Part shown: in pieces, positions 24,891-35,768 of the stretch
Position numbering within the stretch: the first letter of the stretch is position 1
How the letters are laid out: each line of letters starts with the position of its first letter
Assembly (NCBI GenBank): GCA_025617745.1
Contig: CM046853.1
Span: 59,605,233-59,669,232, forward strand
Direction: 5' to 3'
DNA length: 64,000 nt
Source: Heliocidaris erythrogramma
Taxonomy: Eukaryota; Echinodermata; Echinoidea; Camarodonta; Echinometridae
The notes under the pieces: model-generated
Databases searched by the model: none
The model's input: the letters and a program-made list of their open reading frames with translations, nothing else
What the model was told of the DNA's origin: nothing
Position numbers and translations under genes: made by a program

Positions 24891-25494
24891 AAAATGCCTA
24901 AAAATTTGTTTACAAATTAAAATTCCTCCCATCAAGCTTCTTCGTTTACTAACCATTGTCTACGGCGGACCGTTTGAATATTAATGAGTCAGAAAGAAGA
25001 GGATCTTGGGTATTTCATTCCAGTTCATCCTGGTGGTTAAGTCGCTGCCCGGCAAGCAGTAGATGACAGGTTCGAATCCCGCTGGTTCCAATTTTTTCTG
25101 ACTTGTGTTTTTCATTACAGATCGAGCATACAATCTTTAACACTGGGAGTAAAATGCCTAAAAATTTGTTTACAAATTAAAATTCCTCCCATCAAGCTTC
25201 TTCGTTTACTAACCATTGTCTACGGCGGACCGTTTGAATATTAATGAGTCAGAAAGAAGAGGATCTTGGGTATATGATTCCAGTTCATCGTGACTTGGCC
25301 GTGAACCAGAATAGCCTGGTGGTTAAGTCGCTGCCCGGCAAGCAGTAGATGACAGGTTCGAATCCCGCTGGTTCCAATTTTTTCTGACTTGTGTTTTTCA
25401 TTACAGATCTAGCATACAATCTTTAACACTGGGAGTAAAATGCCTAAAAATTTGTTTACATTTTTTTTTTAAAGAAGTTTGATGGGAGGAATAT
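24891..25494. repeat. Tandem tRNA-like (SINE-type) repeat with inverted flank
   Basis: Unit 1 spans 24891-25150 (260 bp), unit 2 spans 25151-25436 (286 bp), and a third copy begins at 25437 but stops after about 24 bases. Unit 1 lacks 26 bases present in unit 2. Each unit carries a pol III box A (TGGTTAAGTCG at 25034 and 25320) and box B (GGTTCGAATCC at 25069 and 25355). The segment ATTCCTCCCATCAAGCTTCT near 24920 reappears inverted at 25473-25494, so the array is bounded by inverted repeats. Confidence 0.7.
25303..25375 (+). tRNA. tRNA-like sequence, probably a SINE head or tRNA pseudogene
   Basis: 73 bases with a perfect 7-bp acceptor stem (GAACCAG / CTGGTTC), box A and box B. The D-loop is long, the T-stem has mismatches, and the base before the possible GGC anticodon is C, not T. 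It is followed by a T6 run. This fold is too degenerate for me to call a working tRNA. The copy in unit 1 has lost the 5' acceptor strand. Confidence 0.4.
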
Positions 25495-26420
25495 ACTTTT
25501 TATTTTCTTATACTGATGATAATGATCACTATCTCCCCACCCACTTAATTCTAAGTAAAAGGAAACAAACATCTCATTATTCAGAAATTCATCAAAAGAA
25601 TAACATTTTTGACGGATGGGGCTCATTTGAAAAAATGTTCGAAATCCTGGAAAATGGGATTATAATGCTCAATCAGCATGTCCACCTTAAAATATATTTG
25701 ATAAAAATGGAAAGCTTAGCAAGTGACATACCAGACAGATCACATAGTTTACACATGCAGTGGAAATGGTTGAGAGAATGTTGTGCTACGTCATAACAAC
25801 AAAATCTGGGAGAAGCAATAGTCTTCTAACCAAAACCTTGATCAGTTTATGAATGAAAGAGGAATGATAATAGTGACCATGAGAGAAAAGAAGGTTGTAG
25901 AAAATAAAGAATAAAGTAAACGCTTGTCTACCAATATCATATCAAGGACTTAATACAAAGTGATATCAACAGTAGGGTGGTCTTTTGGAAAGGGTGTATA
26001 GGTCTAGGATTAACTGCCAATTTCAAAATATCAAAGTACACAGATTTTCCAGGCCTGTAATGATCACTAAAAGATCCTTGCTTTACCAGTTTTTATACTT
26101 TGCAGACTTCTGCAACTGCATTATTTGAATGGCTTTAAAATAAATAATCAATCTAATACATGTAATTCTTTAATATATACATTTAGAGGGTCACACCACA
26201 GGAAGTCCAGCAAACTGCGGGTATGAAGTTGTAAACTACTACTTTTGCAGTAGTGAGAAGCCGAGAGGGGCATTTCCCATTGAGCGGAATTCATATTCTC
26301 TGATGTCATAGCTTGATTATCAGCGAGCACCTGTGATGTCACAACTTCCTCACTGGGAATCCAGCCAATCAGGAAGCTTGCTTGGGCTGTTTACCGATAA
26401 TAGAGAGCGGAAGAGAGAAC
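25495..26420. other. Intergenic upstream of gene B
   Basis: No gene seen. A 105-codon frame at 25479-25796 has no recognisable domain. Confidence 0.4.
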
Positions 26421-26425
26421 AGGAG

Positions 26426-26427
<2 letters not shown>

Positions 26428-26463
<36 letters not shown>
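26428..26463. repeat. (GA)n tract upstream of gene B
   Basis: Nearly pure GA repeat about 85 bases before the TATA box. It could be promoter-associated or incidental. Confidence 0.7.
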
Positions 26464-26464
<1 letters not shown>

Positions 26465-26544
26465 CAGGTTGAGTACCTTGTGCAAAGGAGAGTAAAGTAA
26501 AAGAATGACAGCTGATAGGTTGAGAGTATTTAGGGGAGACAGGG

Positions 26545-26552
26545 TATAAATA
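26545..26552 (+). promoter_or_regulatory. Candidate TATA box of gene B
   Basis: TATAAATA, 406 bases before the gene B ATG and about 90 bases after a (GA)n tract. It would place transcription start near 26575-26585 and give a 5' UTR of about 380 bases with several upstream ATGs. Only the sequence match supports it. Confidence 0.4.
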
Positions 26553-26957
26553 CCACTAGAGAGCAACATGAACATTCATAGTAACTTGAGAAAGTTTATC
26601 TCACCTAACCAATGCTATTACAGTGCCTAGACAAGATTGGTTTTCAGCAAGCTGTTCTTTTGGGGGGACCTGCGAGTGCACAATCTCTGGAAACATTCAT
26701 GTATGCTTTAACACCATCTGTCTACCGAGAAAGTGCTTGAGAACGCATCATCAAACAAAGGTTGATGAACGGAAAAGAGGAATCATCCAGAAGTGTTCAG
26801 TAAAATTAGAGGTAAACACTTATCATTAGCAGACTCTAGTTCTATCCCAGGACACTCTTTAGAAATTAACTGGTGGTATTCTGTTATCAGCCACACTTGG
26901 CCCATCATCCTGATTCTCAACTTTATCCTGAGGATTTTATCTGTTTCCATAGCAACC

Positions 26958-27084
26958 ATGCAGCTACGACAAGCATCATCATCTCTCCTGCTCTGTGTAC
27001 TGGTCCTGGTGATCAGCAAGATGGCAGATGCATGCTCCTGTATGCCTGCTCACTATCAGACCCTATTCTGCAGAGCTGATGCAG
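26958..27084 (+). CDS. TIMP: Gene B exon 1: signal peptide and Cys-x-Cys wedge
   Basis: ATG at 26958. It encodes a hydrophobic core (LLLCVLVLVI), the cleavage-like site ADA and then CSCMP. The donor GTAAGC is at 27085, phase 1. Confidence 0.92.
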
Positions 27085-27604
27085 GTAAGCTGTTGTTTAG
27101 ACATGTTAACAATAAAATAAAATATTAAGTCCTGAAGCCACAAGTGTTGTGAATGAAGTGCAAATAGAAATAGTAGTTAATGGCAGCCATATAGCAAGCA
27201 ATAATACATAGGGAGATGTGCATGTACAATGTGTGAACCAAATTATGAGGAGTATATAAGAAGTACCAGCAGCAATAGCTGTAGTAGTAGTAACAGCAGC
27301 AGTAGTAATTACAGTAGAAGTAGTATTAGTAGTAGTATTAGTAGTGGTATTAGTAGTAGTCCTATTAGTAGTATTAGTAGAGTCATAATATTAGTTGTAG
27401 GAGTAATACAGTCAAACCTGCTTTAGCGACCACCTGTATAGAAAGACCACCTGTCTATAAAGACCACAATTTTGTTTCCCTTGAAAAGTGTTTCTCATTG
27501 AAATGTGTATTAAAGGAACCTGTCCATAAAGAGCACCTGCTCATAAAGACCACTTTTCTTGTATCCCTTGAGTGGTCTTTATAGACAGGTTTCACTGTAG
27601 TAGC

Positions 27605-27645
<41 letters not shown>

Positions 27646-30600
27646 CAGCAGCAGTAAAAAGAAAGAAAAGATAAAGAAATCATTGGCCAACTTAAGTATG
27701 CTACCCCTTAAACAGCCTCTAAAAACCTAGATTGGTGAACCACATTACAACTGAAAGGCCACACATGAAAGTAATATAAGATGGATGATAATGAAGCAGA
27801 TCCAGAAAAACACAATTCACTTAATAACAACTAATGAGACAACAAAAAGGGGTGAGTGCCCCAGTGCAGTAAGGGTTAATAAAGGGTAATTGCTCCTGAA
27901 AAAGAGGGCAGAAAGAAAGAAAAAAGGGAAAATAAGTCTGCACATTGGGGTGTACATGACCCCCTTGCTTTCAATTAAAAATCTAGTCTGCAACTAGTGG
28001 GAAATCAGAGTGAGCAGATTAATGGTAGAAACAAAATTATTTTCACTTTGCATTTCACATTGCAATAGAGAAAGCAGATGAAGGGGGTGAAAGTAGTGGC
28101 ACAAATTTGAGAGGATACAAAATTGGGGAAATTCAAAGAGGAAAAAAATAAACCCAAGGTGAAATCACTTTGCCATGATTCATGCACGGATGTCACCTAC
28201 AGTGCAATGTTGGCATGAACATCATCACCATTTGGTTACCACAAATGAGCCATCTTCCTAAGTTTGAAACTTTGAAACAAAGTTTGGATCTCAAGAGAGA
28301 TGCTTCTTGGCAATGGATATAGGTTAAATCAATGTCTTTCTTTGATTTTATTCAAGTCTGTTTCAAAGGCTGGCTCGTGAAGAGACAGGTTGTCAAATCT
28401 ATGCCAAGAAGCTTTCCCAATTTTGATCTTTTCTACCAAAATGTATGCTCACCCCCCCCCCCCCCCCCCCTTGCTCCCACCCCTGGGCTCATTACCAATT
28501 ATCTTTTTTTCTTCTTCAAGTCAAAGATTACAAACATATGATATATGTTGAATGTATCATGGTTATTAGCCAAATTCTAAAAGAGATACCTGCATTTATT
28601 TGAACACATCCATGATTCATCTGAATTGGACTATCTCCAATTGTTACAAGGTCCTTTGTGTGAATAATGTGGCAATAAAACAACTACGATCTAGGAACAA
28701 CTATCAAATTCTCTACTTCAACCCCAACCTAACACTATACCTTCCCATAACCACACCCTAACACCTACCAGTAATCGCATCCCAACTCTAACCATATAAG
28801 TTTGACGTATTAAAAAGCCCAGAGCAAATGTTCCCCCAAAAAAATTCCATTTCCTATATCTCTCTCCATCTTTGTTCCTTCATCATCTCTGCTATCATCA
28901 CTGGTAGAAAGTGCAGAGTCCATGTTAGCATCTCATCCATGATTCTCATTTTACTCTTCATTTCAGTTATCGAGGGAACGATCAAGAGTACATCGTTCAT
29001 CTATGGCGACAACGCGCTCACAGACAACGAGGTCTATGGCTCTTCAATTGACTACAGCTACACCGATCTTCTTCCTCCGCTGGTTCTCCCTCGGTACCCT
29101 CTCTTCGTCGTCTATAACGTGACTATCAATGAGGTCTTCAAGGGGGAGGAGGAGTTGGTCGGCATGATGACCGTATCCGTGTCTAGTGCAGCTAGTGGAG
29201 CCATGTGTGGAGTGGCTGATCTCCAGGATGGAGAGACCTACATTCTGAGTGGTGAGTGCTTATATTCTATTGCTGTATAATTAGCATACACTTCATAATG
29301 TTCAATCTTGAATAATGAAGGGGTGAAAGAAGGGGAGGAGATGGAAGATGTGACATAAGAGTGCCTACACTCCAAAACATTTGAGCCCCTCATATGTTCC
29401 CAATTAAAACAACACATTTTTTTAAAAGCCATGTTCCTTCCAATAACTCCTACTTTTGATAGGCCAAATTATGGTGATGTTAGTCTCTCAATATGAAGGC
29501 TTCATCTACAATAAGAGGCCCACTAAATTTATGACCAAAACCCTCATTACACTTCGTTTGTTGAGAGCCAGAAGGGTGTTACCTCTTTGTTAAAGTATAG
29601 GAGTTAACGCCCTTTTGGCTCTGCATAAACGACTTACCAAATACAGTTAGTATCTGACATCAACTAATGTTAACAACGTATTAAGCTGAAATTTATGGTA
29701 GGGAGGGAGTGATTACCAACAAAACAATGATGGGGACACAATCAAGATACTCAAAAATATATTAACCACGATGATCTTTCACCTTTGCAGAGAGGAAGCA
29801 GGGAGTCTATATCTGTTTGATTCAATACCTTTGTGATTCTACCATCCCCAGATTCCCCCTCCATTGGGAACCTGTAACACCCCCTCACTGTCTACCCCCA
29901 CTCCGAGTAGACCACAGAGATATGACATTTCAAGTAGCTTGATTCATGTGATCAACACCTAGCCAATTAGAAACGCTCGGCTGATATTGTAATTAAAAAA
30001 AGAAGAGGAAATCAACACTGCGTAAATCAGATATTGTTTATAGACGTCTAGGTCATGGTAGCTTGGGTGCGGCCACTACCATTAGAGGCAAGGGAGGTCT
30101 GCTTTCCATTGCAGGGTATTTTTTTTCCTTTCAGGAATTCATAGTGATACATGATTTATGGTGGTGCCTCAAATGGCAAGTCATTTGCTGAATATCAATG
30201 AAGAATATACAGGTCAACTTGTATACATTGAATTTTGAAACATGCTGAGATATCAAAAATTCATTAGATATGTAGGACTTACGAAGGGCAGACCAGACAA
30301 TGGAGAAAATGGATGTTGTTTGTGATTCTCTGCCTCAGTTACTGCATTCAATTCTACCACTACACAACAAGAACATTCAGTGGTGTAATTACATGGAGAG
30401 GGGGGGGGGGGGGACATAGAATGGAGGGGGAAGACATGGAATGGCAAAAACGGGGTGGGGATAGAGAGAAAGAAAGGAGAAAGAGAATGAAAGGATCAGA
30501 GGAAAGGCCACCTAAAAAGGAGGTGGGTGATAAAACCCTTCTCACATTTCAACCATCTAAAATTACCAGAGCCCCACCCCCCCCCCCCCCCATGATCCCA

Positions 30601-33015
30601 GTGCCCCTCAATGGCTAGACCCAAAGCCAGGCACAAATTTCAATACAATCCATCAGTATAGTTACAAAGTGGGATTCATAAAATTGAGAATGTGAAGTTT
30701 CACATGTCTTCCGGAAATCTAAGAGGTACATCATTTCAGAAGAGGCACACTGCAGAGAATTCTAAATGCCAACATTGTTGATGAAAAACAGAATTAGAAC
30801 ATTTTTATCTCTGAGGAGACTATTCGTAATGCCAATTTCTAAACTGGGTTGCACATTAAAGGCTGAATTCAATGAAGAGCTTCCTTTACTCTCAAGATTT
30901 TAGAAACACATTCAAATTCAGAGGATTTTTTTTTTCTTCACTGAACGAATTAAAACTCTGTAAACCATTAACAAGATTTAAAGATAAAGACTTTACATGA
31001 AACAGTAAATTGCCCTCTCATCCCACCTTAGTCATGGTCCTATCGCTGCAAAGCAAAACTGCAATAAAATTAATAAAATAAAATCACTTTCATTTGATGA
31101 TTTAAATAAGAACCTCCTCAATACTCAACCAAAATATAAAATATTACGATTCTGTCCATCTAACTATAAGCTGTACCTTAAAGACAAAATGAACTTATTT
31201 ACCAGTCATGGACATCCACTCAGCAGGCTAAATAAGAACCTCTTTAATACTCAATAATCAACCACAATATAAAATTTTATGATTTTGTTCGTCGAACTAT
31301 AAGCTGTACCTTTAAGACAGAATGAACTTATTTACCAGTCATGGACATTCACTCAGCAGGCTTAAACCTGAAATTAACTTCTATTTTCATCAAAACCCAT
31401 TGAAGCTAGTAATAAGTCAATTGCAGGCAGAGTTGGGATATTTTGAGAATTATTATTTTCTTCCCTCTTTTGCGCTGCATGCAGCCACTTCATCATAAGG
31501 TTGTTTTCAATCGTGCACCTCAAAAAGACGGTGGACCGTGGCGCATCAATATTAATAGTTGTCAGAATTGCTTATTAATGTCTAATTTGATCTCTACCTA
31601 TGCCCAACAAACTTCACAAGAGAATAATACAGGCAATTTAGAAGTCTTTAAAAAATGGGCCTTGGGAATGATAATTTATAATTCATACCTGTGGAATTGC
31701 AATTTGAATGATAAAAAACGTTGAAAGGAACAAAACTTGAAATGAGATGCAAGAGATGCCTTTCCTCTCAAATAACTGAAAGGTGATGAAAACTACTAAG
31801 AATTAATTAAGCTGTTTCTCATTAGACATGAGCTTTGTGAGTGAAGGTGAAGAAAAGAGATAAAAGACTATGAAACATGTTCTTGCAAAACACAAAGATA
31901 TACAAAAATTTATAAAAATGTACATGTAGAGACAGTAACAAAATCTTGGGTAGGACATCAAACCTTTCAATTCAATGTTCAGCAACTTATCCACTAGACC
32001 ATGACATCTCTTCCTAACTGACACTATCTATGAGCATTAAGAGATATGATTGCTATTTTCTTATTCAAATTATGTTGCCATGGTGATTCCTAACTGATTT
32101 TTTTCTCTTGACCTGTCCTAGGTTTTGTATGGGATGGAGAGATTAACATTGGTCTGTGTAGCAGTTGGGTTCAAACAGTCAACACACTCACAGCCTTCCA
32201 GAAGAGAGGTCTGAAGCGACTCTATGCCAAGTCATGTGATGACTGTCGGGTAAGACACTTGAACTTATCAATACCCCAGCTACACCCCTAAATTGATTCC
32301 AAACTGACTCAAAACCAAAGAACAACCAACAAAATCTGTACTGGTACTTCTTTATTTTGCTGTTTTTGTATGGTCTATAGTCAGTCTTGATGAAACGTGC
32401 CCCAGGTGGTTGCTTAGCTGGTTTGACCATACATGAATCCTGTGGAAGCCAAGGTTACATTGTGCCTTTTTGTTTGGGAGCCTTTCCTAGCCACTGTAAC
32501 AGATATTTTGTAATCTTAATATCATGACGATGAAAAGATTTCTGTAAACATTAAACAAAAACATTTTTTTGCATGTCACCAAGGAGTTATCACAGCACTG
32601 ATAACTCCTTGATTGTTAGGTTTCAACAGGTCTATCCAAGCATTTCTATTCAAATCATTTCTTTCAAAGCTTCTACCAGCAACTGATATACAGCGTACTA
32701 CTTTTACATCATTTAGGTACAGAGTAGACTTTGAAACATTCCAGGATCTTGCATATTAGTTCTTAAAAATTTGAAACATCAACTAAATTTTTTATTTAGG
32801 ATGATGATAAACAATGCTCTTTCTTTCAATATCTCTGTTTCCTTCTCTCTTCGGCTCCGCAGATCTGTTCGGCAAAGTACGACAATGACTGCCTGCCTAC
32901 CGAAGGTTGCATGGGGTCTTACGCATCGACCTGCGTCAGAAGGAACTCAGCGTGTATCCGCAACAGCAAGGGACACTGCTCCTGGAAAAACAGCAAATAC
33001 CTGAAGCTATGTTGA
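26958..33015 (+). CDS. TIMP: TIMP, tissue inhibitor of metalloproteinases (gene B, complete)
   Basis: Spliced from 26958-27084, 28967-29251, 32122-32249 and 32863-33015, giving 230 codons plus stop. The product is secreted and should inhibit matrix metalloproteinases. Signal peptide 1-25 ends A-D-A, leaving Cys26-Ser-Cys28 as the mature N-terminus, the group that coordinates the protease zinc in known TIMPs. The exon-1 motif CSCMPAHYQTLFCRADA is nearly diagnostic. N-domain Cys are 26, 28, 38, 123, 150 and 176; the C-domain has 179, 182, 190, 196, 204, 211, 219 and 230. An N-glycosylation sequon is at Asn93. The strand A-B loop (about residues 50-88) is longer than typical but much shorter than in gene A. 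The frame stays open 55 codons upstream to an ATG at 26793; I prefer 26958 because it puts the Cys wedge directly after a signal peptide. Mature length of 205 is normal for the family. Confidence 0.92.
27255..27655. repeat. (TAG)n/(CAG)n array in gene B intron 1
   Basis: Imperfect AGT/AGC triplets at 27255-27400 and pure TAG at 27598-27640, split by the MITE at 27409-27597. Confidence 0.85.
27407..27599. mobile_element. TA-flanked MITE (CAGTCAAACCTG family), copy 2
   Basis: Same ends and interior as the copy at 17549, with TA at both borders. It is inserted inside the triplet array. An extra internal GACCACCTGT repeat makes it 17 bp longer. Confidence 0.72.
28452..28470. repeat. C19 homopolymer
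   Basis: Nineteen uninterrupted C in gene B intron 1. Confidence 0.95.
28967..29251 (+). CDS. TIMP: Gene B exon 2: N-domain core
   Basis: Acceptor CATTTCAG at 28966, donor GTGAGT at 29252, phase 1 at both ends. Encodes VIEGTIKS, an extended loop, VVYNVTINEVFKG, then SSAASGAMCGV and YILSG. It covers in one exon what gene A splits into two. Confidence 0.9.
29563..29621. mobile_element. GAGCCAGAAGGG hairpin family, copy c
   Basis: GAGAGCCAGAAGGGTGTTA pairs with TAACGCCCTTTTGGCTC in gene B intron 2. The loop TTGTTAAAGTATAGG looks like the uninterrupted target for the insertions seen in copies a and e. Confidence 0.65.
30400..30591. repeat. G14 and C15 runs facing each other
   Basis: G14 at 30400-30413 and C15 at 30577-30591 in gene B intron 2, separated by a purine-rich segment. 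They could pair or form alternative DNA structures. Confidence 0.8.
31105..31362. repeat. 126-132-bp tandem duplication in gene B intron 2
   Basis: Two copies start at AATAAGAACCTC (31105 and 31231). Each contains AACTATAAGCTGTACCTT and ends CAGTCATGGACAT(C/T)CACTC plus AGCAGGC. Confidence 0.75.
32122..32249 (+). CDS. TIMP: Gene B exon 3: end of N-domain
   Basis: Acceptor GTCCTAG at 32121, donor GTAAGA at 32250, phase 1 to phase 0. Encodes LCSSWVQTVNTL, FQKRGLKRLYAKSCDDCR. This matches the TIMP C-x-x-W...Q-x-x-G-L...Y...C-x-x-C pattern. Confidence 0.9.
32581..32610. repeat. Perfect 11-bp hairpin in gene B intron 3
   Basis: AAGGAGTTATC and its complement GATAACTCCTT are separated by 8 bases. 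Confidence 0.6.
32863..33015 (+). CDS. TIMP: Gene B exon 4: Cys-rich C-domain
   Basis: Acceptor GGCTCCGCAG at 32862, phase 0. It codes for 50 residues with seven Cys, includes HCSWKN near the end, and has Cys as the last residue before TGA at 33013-33015. Confidence 0.9.
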   Translation: MCSAKYDNDCLPTEGCMGSYASTCVRRNSACIRNSKGHCSWKNSKYLKLC

Positions 33016-34012
33016 GCATCTCGTCAACACCAGATAAACCCATCCATCCCTCTATAAAATTATTCTTACAGATTTGATAGCATCATCATCCTTATAAAGA
33101 TGGTTTACTGAGTGTAATGTGCAAGGTCGGATGCTTGACAGATGGCAATTTAGTCTTCCTGTTCCTTTTTAATTGGACCTTACATTTACTGACACTAACG
33201 CAGCTATGAGCGATTAATGAGAAAAATTGTTTGAGGAGTTTTTGGCTCCATGTTCTGCATCGCTGTCCAAGCATGAGGGTTACAGAGAGGGTACGGAGGT
33301 TGCTGAATTTAGAATGAATGGAGAAGGGTAGTCTGGGTGATGCTTAACAGATAAATATCCTACTTCTCTACAAATTGAAGCTGTCATAATATCTTTTTCT
33401 TTGTTAATAGTAAGTCAACTATGAACTATAAAATCTATTCACATACATTTTTATCAAGGTTTGACTGGACCAACTGATGTGGTATTAACACATTCACAGC
33501 AATATATATCTTCCTCTATTACTTTTTTTCTGGCTTTACTAAAATCTTTGTCTTCCTTTCTGGAATGAAATCGAATATATTGCTATGGCCTTATGTAATA
33601 TAATGTGTTACAAATTTTTCTGAACTTCTTGTCCTAGAAATCTGTCAAACTATGATGTTGATTGTTACAGTACTATTTTGTGAATACACTATGTTCCCTA
33701 TCTCTGTATGCTGAAAGTTGTATTATCTTATTTACTTGTGATTATCTTATTTTACTTGTGATTCAACTTGGCTTTTTCCATTTGGAAGATGTGAGAGTGC
33801 AATAGTATTTGAACATAAATCCAAAGTCTTTATGTCATTTAAAAAAAATCATTGAGTTTAGGTAAGAGTTAATTGTTGCTTCATACAGTAAGTGTATCAC
33901 AAAAATTTTAAATTTTAAAAGACCAAGAATATAATATCATTCATAGTAATGGACAAAAAAAATGGCATTTTACATCAGTTGTGTTCAAGATTCACAGTTA
34001 AAACAAATCTGT

Positions 34013-34074
34013 TGAGTGCTAGAAGGATGTTAACTCTAGATAAAGGTATATGGGTTAACACTCTTCTGGCTCTG
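34013..34074. mobile_element. GAGCCAGAAGGG hairpin family, copy d
   Basis: GAGTGCTAGAAGGATGTTAA pairs with GTTAACACTCTTCTGGCTC. It lies in the probable 3' UTR of gene B. Confidence 0.55.
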
Positions 34075-34532
34075 ACTGTGCAGACAAACAAGCTTCTTTT
34101 CTAAAGAGGTCTAGATGAAGATATGATAAGATCGTACATTTGACAGTTTTGAATTTGAAAATTACATAAAGAAATTCATGCCATATTGTAAAAAGCTACA
34201 CATTATTCAATGATTGATTTTGAAAATGGAATAACAATTCACTTTACTATTCATTAAATTATATTGCAGGATATGTTGTGCATTCAAACATTTTGTCATA
34301 AAATTTTTTATCTGCTATTCCTTATGTATGTAATGCACATTCCTGCAAAACTATTTTGTTTTATCATGTATATATTATTTGGGGCAGGGGAATTGACTTC
34401 TTTTTATATGTATGAATGCCAATATTTTCAGAATATAAAAGTATTCAAATATTTATTCCCTGAGAATAACAAATGTTTTATGTCAAATATTATGAAGCCA
34501 ATCATGTTCTTAAGTACTTAGATGTTTAGAAA

Positions 34533-34538
34533 AATAAA
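34533..34538 (+). terminator. Candidate poly(A) signal of gene B
   Basis: AATAAA, about 1.5 kb after the gene B stop. A weaker ATTAAA lies at 34254. The implied 3' UTR is long and would contain the hairpin element at 34013-34074. Confidence 0.3.
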
Positions 34539-34615
34539 GTGATATTCCTTTAATACACATCTGCGCTATTTGAAAAATATTCTAAATACTAATACAGTAA
34601 TGTTAAGTAATATCA

Positions 34616-34979
34616 GTAATAATAATGATGGTGATAATTATGATGATGGTAATGATGATGAGGAAAATGATGTTGGTGCTGGTAGCAAAAGTCATGATGT
34701 TGTCGGTGATGATGATGATAATGGTAATTACAATGGTGGTGGTAACAGTGATGATGATAATGATGATGGTCATGGTAATAATGATTAAAGGTGTTGGTAA
34801 TGGTGATGATGATGACGATGATGATGGTAATGGTGATGGTGATGATGATGATGATGATGATGGTGTTGGTGGTGATGATGATGATGGTGATGAAGATGGT
34901 GATGATGATGATGATGGTGGTAATGATGATGATGATGATGGTGGTGGTGTGGTGGTGGTGGTGGTGGTGGTGGTGGTGG

Positions 34980-35046
<67 letters not shown>

Positions 35047-35198
35047 GGTGGTGGTGATGATGATGGTGGTGGTGATGATGATGGTGATGATGATGTTGAT
35101 GATGATGATGATGCTGATGGTGGTAATGATGATGATGATGATGATGATGTGGTGGTGATGATGGTGGTGGAGATGGTGATGATGATGATGATGACGAA

Positions 35199-35229
<31 letters not shown>

Positions 35230-35305
35230 GTAACAGTAACTGTGCTGGTGGTGTTAACAGTGAGGATGATGATGATGACGATGATGATGGCGATGAGTTT
35301 CTATC
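34616..35305. repeat. (GAT)n/(GGT)n triplet array
   Basis: About 690 bases of ATG/GTG triplets, with pure GGT (about 34938-34980) and pure GAT (about 34980-35030) blocks. Long Met/Val/Asp/Trp open frames here are artefacts. Confidence 0.95.
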
Positions 35306-35442
35306 AACTACGCTTCAAGTCAATGTTCTGGTAAGATGACAGGAAGAAATGCTACAGGAATGATTATAAAAGCTTCAGTAACCATTATTCCATGTGATTA
35401 AAAAAATAAAACATGAATCAGAAACATTTAGTTCTTGTATTA

Positions 35443-35519
35443 TTAACCAACTCATGGCCTACATGAACCAAGTGGATTAAGCCAATATGAATGAGAGATC
35501 TCAGTAGTAAATGGGTTAA
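35443..35519. mobile_element. TTAA mini-element, copy iii
   Basis: TTAACCAACTCATGG at the left and AGTAGTAAATGGGTTAA at the right, of similar size to the copy at 11778. Confidence 0.45.
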
Positions 35520-35768
35520 AAAATAGAGGAGGGATATTGATGAATCATGTTATGACAGTCGTGGAGGTAAAAAAAAATAGTTGTATGCAACAAGAAATTG
35601 GCTCTATAGCAATATATGGCTTAATCAGCACATTTCTGGCTCTTAATTGGCAGACTTAAGTGATGATTAGGTTAATGATGAGGACAAAGATGACAGCAAG
35701 CGCTACCATATTGATTTGGTTTGCTGATGTCATAGCTATTCTGTACAATAAAATACAACGTAATAAGT

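Noticed and set aside
24891..25460. CRISPR-like direct repeats
   Set aside because: Units are 260-286 bp, adjacent and tRNA-like, with no spacer pattern; the genome is eukaryotic.
34570..35334. Met/Asp/Val/Trp-rich frames
   Set aside because: Direct translation of GAT/GGT triplets.
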